Shown here: piece by piece, positions 1-8,033 of the stretch
How the letters are laid out: the number at the start of each line of letters is the position of its first letter
How positions within the stretch are numbered: position 1 is the stretch's first letter
Source: Bradyrhizobium aeschynomenes
GTDB lineage: Bacteria > Pseudomonadota > Alphaproteobacteria > Rhizobiales > Xanthobacteraceae
Reading direction: 5' to 3'
Length of the DNA: 64,000 nt
NCBI RefSeq assembly: GCF_013178945.1
Contig: NZ_JABFDM010000004.1
Coordinates: 310,001 to 374,000 of the forward strand
The notes under the pieces: generated by a model
Databases searched by the model: none
What the model was told of the DNA's origin: nothing
Seen by the model: only the letters and a program-made list of their open reading frames with translations
Position numbers and translations under genes: made by a program

Positions 1-949
1 CAAGCAGGGTTTTGAGTTTGGCCGATTGGCCGCGAACTTTCCGGTACGCCTCGTTGAGAATGCCTTCGATTTCGGTCAGCACGATCTTCAGGACCGGCAC
101 GGCGTCGTCATTCGTGAAAGACTTCACGGCCGATCGCAATAGCGGTTCCTTGCCCGCAAAATGCGGCCTAGACACCCAGCGCTTGAACATGCGTTCGAGT
201 CGCTCGGCATCAAATTTCGCAAGAAGCTGCACTTCTTCATCGTTCAAATCAAATCCTGCTTCGCAGGAGTTGGCGAGCGTCTGGAACTCGGCTCCGAGTA
301 TTTCAACGAATGGAAACCAGCCTGCGGCCAGCAGTCGCGAAAAGGTTGCCTGGTCTGCGATGGCGTCGTAGAGGTCGCGATGCGCCAGCCGCCGATAGAG
401 CGTGCCAAGGTCGCGCTGCATCTCCGCGATGCCGAGCTGTCCGTCCGGATTGGCATCGAAAAAGAGCCCGAAACGCCAACCTTCGCGGAAGATGCAGACG
501 ATACGGTCCTTTTCGCCAATGTCGACGCGCGGAAACGACATTCCAGTCACGTCAGCGATGTCGTTGTTGAAGAGAACGCTCCCGGCGACCATGTCCCGCT
601 TTGGCATGATGCGCAGCGCGACAGCCGTCGCGTCCACCCACAGCTCGGCGGTGTCATCCGGATGCACGACAAGCAGGATATATCCCGCGTTCTTGAGGCT
701 TACAGCCTGCCCTGACTGTCGGGCCATAAACTCGATGTGCCCGCTGAGACTTTCAGCCACACGGTGAAAAAAACGGTCGTCGGAAGTCAGTGCAAGGCGC
801 GTCCAGACTTTGATGGAGTCGCCGGCTCGGCCCGCTTCCGCCGAAATGCCATCCAACTGTACGCCGGACAGCTTGATCGGCTTGCCGACATTGCCAAGGA
901 GGACGCCAGGCTTCTCCGATTTCTCGGTAGTGGGGGCAGACTCAGTCAT
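1..949 (-). CDS. Hypothetical protein, 3' end cut by the window edge
   Basis: An uninterrupted minus-strand frame runs from an ATG at 949 to base 1 with no stop, giving at least 316 residues. The protein starts MTESAPTTEKSEKPG and has normal soluble composition, with several Trp and Phe and acidic/basic helices. The C-terminal part visible here (EIEGILNEAYRKVRGQ) looks like a coiled helix. I see no signal peptide, membrane segment or motif that I recognise, so no function is offered. The plus-strand frames over it are shadows: the minus frame has the balanced composition of a real protein. It lies in the accessory region, upstream of a decayed gene and the conjugation genes. The C-terminus is missing because the window ends. 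Confidence 0.75.
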   Translation of the reverse strand, partial: MTESAPTTEKSEKPGVLLGNVGKPIKLSGVQLDGISAEAGRAGDSIKVWTRLALTSDDRFFHRVAESLSGHIEFMARQSGQAVSLKNAGYILLVVHPDDTAELWVDATAVALRIMPKRDMVAGSVLFNNDIADVTGMSFPRVDIGEKDRIVCIFREGWRFGLFFDANPDGQLGIAEMQRDLGTLYRRLAHRDLYDAIADQATFSRLLAAGWFPFVEILGAEFQTLANSCEAGFDLNDEEVQLLAKFDAERLERMFKRWVSRPHFAGKEPLLRSAVKSFTNDDAVPVLKIVLTEIEGILNEAYRKVRGQSAKLKTLL

Positions 950-1051
950 GGCCAAATTCTATCACACCGGCGGCCAAATCGCGTAACAAGCACGGGCCCC
1001 TAGCGCTGTTTCGCCCGATCCTATGCTAGGCTGATCCTGGCAAGGGGATCT

Positions 1052-1773
1052 ATGATGAAAAAACTGACCAGCAAGATCGGAAAGTAATTCGGCGGGTACG
1101 CGCTCATCAAAGCGGATCTCGAGTTCCCTATTTACGTGTTCGGGCGTGCGGCTGAACTGTCTGAGAGAGCAGAACCGTCGGCCGGTGAATCATTTCCGAA
1201 CTTCGAGCAGAATCTGAGCGCGGCACATCCTCGTCTGCGCGCCTGTGGAACAGTTTACGTTTGAACGTGCAAAAACCAACCCGCAGGACTTCGACAAGAG
1301 AGCCTACTTCGAGGCCGATATCGTTGCCTATGCAAAATGCTTCAACTCGAACATGCGAACGCGCCTGTCTCAGGATATTTTCAAGGGCGCTTGCGCCACA
1401 GAAGGAACTTCATCTGTGGTGCATGGAGCTAGGAAACAGCCAGAACGCTCACGCCGATCTGAGGCTCGAGCGGTCCTATGCCAGCGTCAATCTCGTGGAA
1501 GATGCGTCATTCGGTAAGCGTCCGAGCGGCCTCCTGGCTGCTATGCTGGCGAGGCGGAACGTTCCCAACACTCGAACGCTGACGGAATTGTCGCGCCATT
1601 GTGAGCTGATCATTGAGCACTATCTAGGTTCGCAGTTGGACGAGACCGTGAGAGAAATCCGCGAGCAGATGTTGAGACTGCCCAAAGAGCAGTTCGATGC
1701 GCTTCCTGATTATGTCTTGGAAGACCCCGCAACCGAATTTACGAGCGACTCGCGATGGCCTCAGAAGAGCTGA
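1052..1773 (+). pseudogene. Broken hypothetical gene (one in-frame stop, two frameshifts)
   Basis: A start ATG at 1052 (alternative 1055) follows AAGGGG at a good distance, but the frame hits TAA at 1085 after 11 codons. Protein-like sequence continues in that frame (FGGYALIKADLEFPIYVFGR) to about 1240. It then shifts to the frame holding VEQFTFERAKTNPQDFDKRA, and near 1390-1400 it shifts again to the frame holding KELHLWCMELGNSQNAHADL, which ends at TGA 1771-1773. The three pieces join into one plausible protein of about 235 residues of unknown family. Sequencing error could also give this pattern, but three lesions in 350 bases favour decay. Confidence 0.6.
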
Positions 1774-1848
1774 GCCGAGAGACGCCGTCGCGGTCAGAGG
1801 AGTGAGGCGGCTTACCTTGAGACCTATCCAGGATCCGGGCCACCGACT

Positions 1849-3252
1849 TTACGTCACGACAGAGGCCCAAGTCGGTAGTTCATCTAGATAAACCATCTCC
1901 TCGCGAGTGATGCGGTTGAACACCTCTGGCACGAGATGAGCCATAATCTGCCACTCGATCTCGCCCTCGAGACAGAGATTACCCTCCGCCGCCGCCTTTG
2001 CACGCTCGATATGTTCGCCAACCTTGCCGCTCAAGAGGTTGTGTTGATTGCTATGCCTGAGAAGGAATTCGATCAGGAGAGCATAGCGCTGCATCTCCTC
2101 CACGCTATTCAAGAGCGTGTTGAGCATCGCGCGGATATTGTCGTGCCGCGTTGCATAGTTCCGGAAGTGCCCGTTAGCGGCCGAGATCACGGTGAAGACG
2201 ATGGCGATCAGGCGGACGACAGCGATCTCTTCTGCTTCGCCGGGACCGTACGAGGAGATGACACCAAAGCGATGGCTTAAAGCTGCGATCGCATCTCTCA
2301 CAGCCGGTGCGTGAACGATAGTCCGTTCCCAATTGTCGCGGTAAGGTTCAAGTGCCTTGAACCAAGCCGCTCTTTGTCCGTTGATCTCCGCCTTAAGAGT
2401 GGCTGTTATCCGGTCTTCGAGATATGGAAGCGCTTGCCCTCGAAACGTCAGCGCGTCAATTCGAACCAGTTTCGGCGGATCGTACGCGCCCTCACCGTGC
2501 TTCAAATAGCACTTCAGGACGATCGTCTTTTGTTCGTGGGATGCCTGGATCGCTTCGTGGTCCAAGACAAACGCATTGCCGCGATGCCGGCGGATTACGT
2601 CGCGAAAACTTTGCGGGATATCATCAGTCGTAGGATCGACCCCATAAAGCACCCAGATCAGGTTGATGCCTTCGCGCTCATAATGGTGGCAGCGGGCGGA
2701 GATTTCCGTTTGGAAGGTATTGGAGAGCTGGATTTCGATCACAAACGGCGCGAGGTCTTGCCACTCGATATACACGTCTGGATATCTACCAAAGCTGTTC
2801 TCTGTTGGCGGTAGGTACTGTGCGACGGTACTGCGGACATATCGGACATCGGCCTTGGCGAGTTCGTCGATCTGTTCGCAGAGCATCCGATGGGTACGGG
2901 ATTCCTGCTGGCCCTGGTACTGGGCTGCTCGGGCCTCGTCGATCGAAAGTGAGCTGCCATGGTGCCATGGGCAGCTAGGATCCCCGCCCCTGTAGTGCAC
3001 AAAATAGGGCAGCCGGCGCTCGCCCTGCTTCCTCGTCTGGATAAAGACACGGCTTTCGCAGCGTAGGCATCTCGCCGTTAACCCGTCCTGGTGGCCACGG
3101 GCACCGTCCGTTAACCGGTCCCGGAGGGTGCCCCATGCATCTTCGGACAGCGATAGAAGCTCACGAGCTGACATTGCACCTATCGGTTGGTCGAACATGA
3201 CCGCCTCGACGATGCGCCTTGGGGCACGTTGTGCTCGCGGCTCATTTTGCAT
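1849..3252 (-). CDS. CoiA-like (DUF6035-type) predicted nuclease
   Basis: A 467-residue protein. The N-terminal part (about residues 50-100) carries paired Cys and His residues (CLRC and SCPWHH), resembling the small metal-binding module that precedes the nuclease in CoiA-like proteins. The core at about 150-215 has YPDVYIEW followed by FVIEIQLS, the D...ExQ arrangement of a PD-(D/E)xK fold as in CoiA. It is then followed by WVLYGV. The remaining half is helical with no motif I know. CoiA relatives act on DNA in competence or occur in mobile and defence islands; the specific substrate here is unknown. The start at 3252 is an ATG; a second in-frame Met at about residue 19 is possible. It is the last gene of the minus-strand traA-alpA set. 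Confidence 0.6.
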   Translation of the reverse strand: MQNEPRAQRAPRRIVEAVMFDQPIGAMSARELLSLSEDAWGTLRDRLTDGARGHQDGLTARCLRCESRVFIQTRKQGERRLPYFVHYRGGDPSCPWHHGSSLSIDEARAAQYQGQQESRTHRMLCEQIDELAKADVRYVRSTVAQYLPPTENSFGRYPDVYIEWQDLAPFVIEIQLSNTFQTEISARCHHYEREGINLIWVLYGVDPTTDDIPQSFRDVIRRHRGNAFVLDHEAIQASHEQKTIVLKCYLKHGEGAYDPPKLVRIDALTFRGQALPYLEDRITATLKAEINGQRAAWFKALEPYRDNWERTIVHAPAVRDAIAALSHRFGVISSYGPGEAEEIAVVRLIAIVFTVISAANGHFRNYATRHDNIRAMLNTLLNSVEEMQRYALLIEFLLRHSNQHNLLSGKVGEHIERAKAAAEGNLCLEGEIEWQIMAHLVPEVFNRITREEMVYLDELPTWASVVT

Positions 3253-3282
3253 TGGTCGAATCGTCTCTAGTATCCACTAGCG

Positions 3283-3555
3283 CTATGCTAACCTAGGCGG
3301 CGTTGGAGTTGTCAGCCCGTAATAGCTGCGCAACGGAAGCCGCGCTACTTCCGCTTCAAAAGACCTCGCCGGAGAAACGACGCTCGTATTCGACTCGAGC
3401 CTAGCCAGACTAGGTCTATCCGCTCCGATCATGCGCGATCGCGAGGTGCGAATTGGAGAGCGGGTCTGCGGCCCGCCAAGGTAGATCACCAGAAACCCGA
3501 CCTTACGCCGCGCGCTCAAGGCAAAGTTAGCCCTGAGCAGCTGATCAGACGTCAT
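3283..3555 (-). CDS. Possible small hypothetical ORF after alpA
   Basis: A 90-residue frame whose ATG lies inside the last codons of the upstream AlpA-like gene, so it could be translationally coupled to it. The composition is Arg/Ser-rich and no motif is recognisable. The overlap and position between two same-strand genes are the only support, so it may be a chance frame. Confidence 0.25.
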   Translation of the reverse strand: MTSDQLLRANFALSARRKVGFLVIYLGGPQTRSPIRTSRSRMIGADRPSLARLESNTSVVSPARSFEAEVARLPLRSYYGLTTPTPPRLA

Positions 3556-3757
3556 CGCACGGACGTTTTGGACGCCATGAGACGGGATTGGCGATCCAGC
3601 GGTTAATATCGGACTCGTGCCAGCCGGTCCCGTTGGCGCTGATTTTGAGCTGAGGCGGGAACGTGCCTTCGGCGATTTTGCGGTAGATGGTGGATCGGGA
3701 CAGCCCGGTCCTGACGAGGACGGTCTTTAAACGGATGATACGGTCTGGTCCGCGCAT
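3545..3757 (-). CDS. AlpA-family DNA-binding regulator / excisionase-like protein
   Basis: A 70-residue protein beginning MRGPDRIIRLKTVLVRTGLS. The pattern TGLSRSTIYRKIAEGTFPP followed by W-x-E-S-D-I-NRWI is the MerR-like winged helix of AlpA/Xis proteins, which regulate or help excise integrative elements. I chose the ATG at 3757 over the longer upstream frame because the family is normally 65-75 residues and GAGAGG lies just upstream. The gene is downstream of traA on the same strand. That placement suggests control of, or involvement in, mobility of the element; no integrase is present in the window to confirm this. Confidence 0.85.
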   Translation of the reverse strand: MRGPDRIIRLKTVLVRTGLSRSTIYRKIAEGTFPPQLKISANGTGWHESDINRWIANPVSWRPKRPCDDV

Positions 3758-3882
3758 GGTGGCGATGCCTCTCGCTGACTGCTTCTGAGAACTGTTGAGA
3801 CCAGACAGGCCAAACATCTCGGAGAGAAGAGAATCTCGCGTGTCGCCAGCTGTGGCGTAGGAATGGCGGCAAACGGGATGCA

Positions 3883-6800
3883 TCAGAATCCGAGGCCCCG
3901 GCCACGGCCGAGGTCGATGCCATGGGCGAACGCCAGTTCCTGACCGAGCCGGCGCCCCGACTCGAAGGCGATGCCAAGATCCTGCTTGCGGCTGGCGAGG
4001 ATGGATTCCAGCTGCGGGTCGCGTTCGAGGCTCTTAGCCATATCGCCCATTGTTGCGCGCGCGGCCTTGTAGCCGGTCATGTCGCCGACCTGATATAGGC
4101 GCTGACTGGTCTGCTCGAGCTTCTGCCAGCGCTCCACAAAGCGGTCGGCGCGGCGGCTCGGATCCATGCGCAGTTCGGTCTCGAGTTGGAGCGCGCGCAC
4201 AGTGCGGCCGACCTGGCCGCCAGCCGCCTCACGGGCCAGCTGCGGGTTCTGCTTGTACGCGGCTTCGGCGGCGTGCGAGGCATAGGGCCGGACCTTCTCG
4301 AAGGCTTGGCGGGCCACGTGCAGTTCTTCCAACTGCTCGGGGCTTGCCCTGCCGCCCATCTCCTGCGCTGCGAAGATTGCATTCACAGCTCGGGCATGGC
4401 GCACCAGCGCTCGGGTCCGCACACGGCGCGCTTCCGCTTCCGGTCCTTCCGCGAGCTCCGTTTCCCGCGCTTCGGTATCGCGGCGCTTTGTGGAGGCAAT
4501 GTTCCTTTCCCCTTCCGGCGCTTGTCGCTGTGGTCCCAGCTCGCGATCGTGCCCGGGCACCTCCGTAGGCGAGCGCAGGTCGTCCAACATCTCGCGCAGC
4601 TTCCCCGGCACGGTCTTGCGCACGATCTTGGCCACGCGCTCGCTGAAGGTGATCCCGCGCTGCCCGGCGTAGCTCTGGACCGGATCGGCAGGATCGTAGT
4701 CCGAGGCCATGTCCTTGGCGCGATCGCGCGACAGTGTGCGAGTCAGCCGATCCGCATTGGCGAAATCCTCACGACCATAATGCAGCTCCACGCTGTCGCG
4801 GTGCCGAGACAGCGCTACATAGCTGCTGTGGGCATCCATACCTGGCGTCGCCAGCACATGAACGCGGTCAACCGTCATGCCTTGCGCCTTATGGATCGTC
4901 GCCGCATAGCCATGGTCGATCCGGCTATAATCCTTGAGGTCGAAGCGCACGGATCGGCCATCGTCGGTCTGCACGGTCATGGATTGCGCGCTGACCAGCT
5001 CAATGGTCCCGAGCGTGCCGTTCTTGACACCAAGGCCACGCTCGTTCTGCAGGAACATGAGCCGGTCTCCGCTGGCAAAAGTTCTCGCGCCGCGCTCGAC
5101 CGTCACATGCACCTCATCGCCCAGATCGCCGGCGGCCCGCATCCGCTCGCGCGCTGCCTCGTTCAGCGCGCGAACCTCGTCATTGGTGTGGGTGAGGATG
5201 ATCCGGCTCCGATCCGGTGAGGCCTGCCGATCACGATCCCAGCGGTCGATCAAATCGCCGCGCGCCTGCTCGCGGGTCTGGGCCTCGTGCACCATGCCGT
5301 GAGCGCGGTAGGCTTCGAGCGCATGGCCCACTTTGCCGGTCGCCAAATCCCGTGTGGCGTCGCGCTGCCAGTCCTCCCGCTGACGGCGCACTTCACCGAT
5401 TTCGGCGCCGCCGTGACGCTCATGGATGGAGCGGAAGGCAGCGCCAGCCTCGATGGCCTGCAACTGTTGCGGATCGCCGACCAGCACAACTTTGGCGCCG
5501 GCCTCGGTCGCATGCGACAGCACGCGCTCGAGCTGGCGCGTGCCGATCATACCGGCCTCGTCGATGACAAGCACATCGCGGGACGTCAGCCCGTCGCGGC
5601 CCTGCTGCCAGCCATGCTCCAGGCTGGCGATCGTGCGCGACACAATGCCCGATCCGCTTTCGAGGTTCTCAGCCGCAATGCCAGACAGCGCCACGCCCCG
5701 GACCTCGAAGCCTGCCGCTTCCCAGGCCTCGCGCGCCACCCCCAGCATCCCGCTCTTTCCCGTCCCGGCATGGCCGATCACAACCCCCAGATCACGTCCA
5801 TTCGTGACATGCGCCAGCGCCTTCGTCTGCTCGGACGACAGCACCAAACCGCGCGCTTCCGCTTGCACCAAAGCGGCTTGGCGGTCCACGTCACGGACCT
5901 CATGGCGCTGCCGGTCCGCCAGCAGCTCGGAAGCGCGATGCAGGCGCTGTTCTGCCTCGATCATTCCGCGGGTAGTGAACCGATCCTCGCCGCGTGCGTC
6001 CTTGCCGAGTTCGACCAGATCGGGCGCTCCTTGCATCGCGCCCGCCACCTGGTTGAACTGGTCGAGCCCATCACTGTGACGATGCGCGAACTTCGCCAAA
6101 TCCCGGCGTGTGAAAGTCGATTGCTGCTGGGTGATGGCGTCCAGTCCAAGGGAGGGATCGGCGATGATCCGCGCGCCATTGTTCCGTGCGATCTCGCGGT
6201 GCATCTCGGCGCGGTCAGCCTCAGCCCCTTTGCCTGCGATGTCCCGACCCTCAATGCGTTTGGCCGGTGCGCCGATCTGGCTTTGCGGCTCCAGCGCGAT
6301 GCCCTGGGCTTCGAGACTGCGATGATCGATTCTCGCGTCGATATCGAGCTCGGCCAAACGCTCGTTGGCAAGCTCCGCCCAGCGTTCGCGCCAGCGCTCG
6401 ACCATCTCCGTGCGATTCCAATCCCGCACCTTCTGGCCAAAGCCGTTCTCGTCGACCGAGCGCATTGTCAACATGACATGAGCGTGGGGCTTTGGCAGTC
6501 CGTCCTCGACCCTGTCCCAATGCACATTGAGGTCGGCAACCATGCCCAGACCCACGAACTCGGTCCGAACGAAGTCCCGGGATAGCTCGATGCCCTGCGC
6601 CTCACTCAGCTCGCGCGGAAGGGCGAATTCGACCTCACGGGCCAACTGGGCGTCCTTCCGGACTTCAAACGCTTCGACATCGTTCCAAAGCCGCTCCCGA
6701 GCGCTCCATGCCCGTGGCGCGTTCTCCGGCAGCATCACCTCGGAATGAACGACGCCGCGCTTTCCAGAAAAATCCTGATCACGGCCGAGGCGCTCATCGC

Positions 6801-6894
6801 GCAGCCGCGAGCCCGAGCGGTAGGCGGCTGAAGCCAACGCGCTGCTCCCGGCCTTGCGGCCAATAACCTTGACGTGAAGATGATAGATCGCCAT
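3883..6894 (-). CDS. traA: Ti-type conjugative relaxase/helicase TraA (MOBQ)
   Basis: A 1003-residue protein that would nick oriT and drive strand transfer. The N-terminal relaxase domain (about 1-220) opens MAIYHLHVKVIGR, has the candidate catalytic Tyr in AAYRSG (Y25), and His125 plus HAHVMLT (137-143) forming the metal-binding His motif. A RecD/TraI-type SF1 helicase follows, with Walker A GHAGTGKS (374-381), VLVIDEAGM (about 440), VLVGDPQQLQAIEAG, and a late YVALSRHRD motif near 700. The Arg/Glu-rich C-terminal region ends in a Gly/Arg tail. Length is close to rhizobial and Agrobacterium TraA (about 1,100). It is divergent from traC-traD, with the oriT candidate in the gap, as on Ti-type plasmids. 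No coupling protein TraG or type IV secretion genes are visible, so the element may rely on machinery elsewhere. Confidence 0.95.
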   Translation of the reverse strand: MAIYHLHVKVIGRKAGSSALASAAYRSGSRLRDERLGRDQDFSGKRGVVHSEVMLPENAPRAWSARERLWNDVEAFEVRKDAQLAREVEFALPRELSEAQGIELSRDFVRTEFVGLGMVADLNVHWDRVEDGLPKPHAHVMLTMRSVDENGFGQKVRDWNRTEMVERWRERWAELANERLAELDIDARIDHRSLEAQGIALEPQSQIGAPAKRIEGRDIAGKGAEADRAEMHREIARNNGARIIADPSLGLDAITQQQSTFTRRDLAKFAHRHSDGLDQFNQVAGAMQGAPDLVELGKDARGEDRFTTRGMIEAEQRLHRASELLADRQRHEVRDVDRQAALVQAEARGLVLSSEQTKALAHVTNGRDLGVVIGHAGTGKSGMLGVAREAWEAAGFEVRGVALSGIAAENLESGSGIVSRTIASLEHGWQQGRDGLTSRDVLVIDEAGMIGTRQLERVLSHATEAGAKVVLVGDPQQLQAIEAGAAFRSIHERHGGAEIGEVRRQREDWQRDATRDLATGKVGHALEAYRAHGMVHEAQTREQARGDLIDRWDRDRQASPDRSRIILTHTNDEVRALNEAARERMRAAGDLGDEVHVTVERGARTFASGDRLMFLQNERGLGVKNGTLGTIELVSAQSMTVQTDDGRSVRFDLKDYSRIDHGYAATIHKAQGMTVDRVHVLATPGMDAHSSYVALSRHRDSVELHYGREDFANADRLTRTLSRDRAKDMASDYDPADPVQSYAGQRGITFSERVAKIVRKTVPGKLREMLDDLRSPTEVPGHDRELGPQRQAPEGERNIASTKRRDTEARETELAEGPEAEARRVRTRALVRHARAVNAIFAAQEMGGRASPEQLEELHVARQAFEKVRPYASHAAEAAYKQNPQLAREAAGGQVGRTVRALQLETELRMDPSRRADRFVERWQKLEQTSQRLYQVGDMTGYKAARATMGDMAKSLERDPQLESILASRKQDLGIAFESGRRLGQELAFAHGIDLGRGRGLGF

Positions 6895-6924
6895 TGCGAT
6901 CCAATCACTGGCACAGCGAAGCGC

Positions 6925-6975
6925 ACGTCGGAACGACGTATAAGCGCGCCCTCCCTCGAAAAATTCTCGGGAGGG
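6925..6975. other. Candidate origin of transfer (oriT) with Q-type nic site
   Basis: In the 171-bp gap between divergent traA and traC there is a perfect 6-bp inverted repeat ACGTCG-GAA-CGACGT (6925-6939). It is followed at once by ATAAGCGCGCCCTC (6940-6953). Known MOBQ/Ti-type oriTs have the same layout: an inverted repeat, then a nic region close to TAAKTGCGCCCT. A second hairpin, CCTCCC/GGGAGG (6950-6955 and 6969-6974), follows. Both the position beside traA and the sequence match expectation; nicking itself is inferred. Confidence 0.8.
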
Positions 6976-7065
6976 ACTATCCCGTCTCAGCTCGTCCTGA
7001 TGACCTTAAAGCATTGTGCGGGGTGCCAAGCTATCATTTCTCCATTGCCACTCATGGAGGCGACC

Positions 7066-7392
7066 ATGCGCAAACCAAGGGACTTTGATGCGGACCTGAA
7101 AGTGCTTGACGACAAGGCACGCGAGCTGAAAACACGCAAGGTGCGACAGCTGGGCGAGCTCGTCATTGCTACAGGAGCTGACGCGCTCAGCGCTGACGAA
7201 CTCGTGGGCGCGCTCATTGTGCTGGCCGAGACGAAAGAGGCCGGAAAGAGGGAGGCATGGGCCAAGCGCGGGGCCGCGTTTTTTCAAAGCAGAGCACGGC
7301 GAACTTCGGCAGCAACTGACCGCAACACAGATGGCGCTCCTGCGCAGCAGAGCGGCCCGCAATCGGCATCAGTCCGCAAGGGCACGGCTTGA
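7066..7392 (+). CDS. traC: Conjugal transfer protein TraC
   Basis: A 108-residue protein starting MRKPRDFDADLKVLDDKARE with an Arg/Lys-rich body (ELKTRKVRQLGELVIATGAD). This is typical of TraC, which in Ti-type systems assists the TraA relaxase at oriT. The ATG at 7066 is preceded by GGAGG at 7056-7060; the longer upstream extension lacks coding character and runs across the oriT region. The LGELVIATGAD segment is also the signature shared with TraD. traD follows one base later, so the two are co-expressed. Confidence 0.88.
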   Translation: MRKPRDFDADLKVLDDKARELKTRKVRQLGELVIATGADALSADELVGALIVLAETKEAGKREAWAKRGAAFFQSRARRTSAATDRNTDGAPAQQSGPQSASVRKGTA

Positions 7393-7393
7393 C

Positions 7394-7609
7394 ATGCGCA
7401 ACTGGCAGGTCGAACGTCGCAAGCGCACGCGGCAGCTCATTGAATTGGGTGGCCTCGTCGTCAAAGCCGGCCTTGTCAACCTCACCAGCGACCGCGCAAC
7501 CATCTTCGGCGCGTTACTGTGGGTGGCCGAAAAGCTCCAAAGCGACCAGGGCGAACGGGCACGAGCGCTCTGGGCCGCAAAGGGGACGTACGCTCTAGAG
7601 AACGACTGA
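7394..7609 (+). CDS. traD: Conjugal transfer protein TraD
   Basis: A 71-residue protein, MRNWQVERRKRTRQLIELGG then LVVKAGL and FGALLWVAEKL...RARALWAAKG, closely matching the length and motifs of rhizobial/Agrobacterium TraD. Ti-type TraD is a small accessory factor of the relaxosome. The chosen ATG at 7394 starts one base after the traC stop. An alternative in-frame ATG at 7331 would overlap traC; the shorter form fits the family better. Confidence 0.85.
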   Translation: MRNWQVERRKRTRQLIELGGLVVKAGLVNLTSDRATIFGALLWVAEKLQSDQGERARALWAAKGTYALEND

Positions 7610-8033
7610 AGTCGCATCACCGTGATGTTTGGCGGCGCCAAAACGCGATGACGTGGACGGCCCGATAAGGCGGTGAACCTATTCCGGAGAACGCGAACAC
7701 GATCCGGTCTGTTGGTCGAGTTGGGAGCGGTGGCGAGAGTATGCGGGATAGCCCGCGGCACGGCTTCTAGACGTTCCTGATTACCGCCTGTCAGACGCGT
7801 GCTCCTGATGAGGCTCGCCGATGTCATTTCTCCGGACAGTCAGCTGACCGGCGATCAATTTCGATGCGATTGAAAACGCACGCCTATTCAAAGGATTACG
7901 TCAGTTTCAACATTACGAAGCTCGATATCGCGAGCAGCTGCTGGCGGGTCTTATCGAAGAATGGTCGATTGCATTGGTCGCCCGTCACACGCTATGCCTT
8001 TAATAAGTCGACCGGACATCGGACTGACGGGGT
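7610..8033. other. Intergenic region between traD and the TerB operon
   Basis: There is no convincing gene in these 424 bases. A perfect 7-bp inverted repeat TTTGGCG-G-CGCCAAA lies at 7628-7642 and could be an operator or a weak terminator for traCD. Short open stretches further on (for example LVELGAVARVCGIARG) look faintly like decayed tra or other coding sequence but are interrupted. The promoter of the downstream operon is expected in the AT-richer 7860-8000 part; I cannot define its boxes. Confidence 0.4.

Noticed and set aside
12..767. Several overlapping plus-strand frames at the left edge
   Set aside because: The minus strand holds one continuous frame with better composition from 949 to the window edge.
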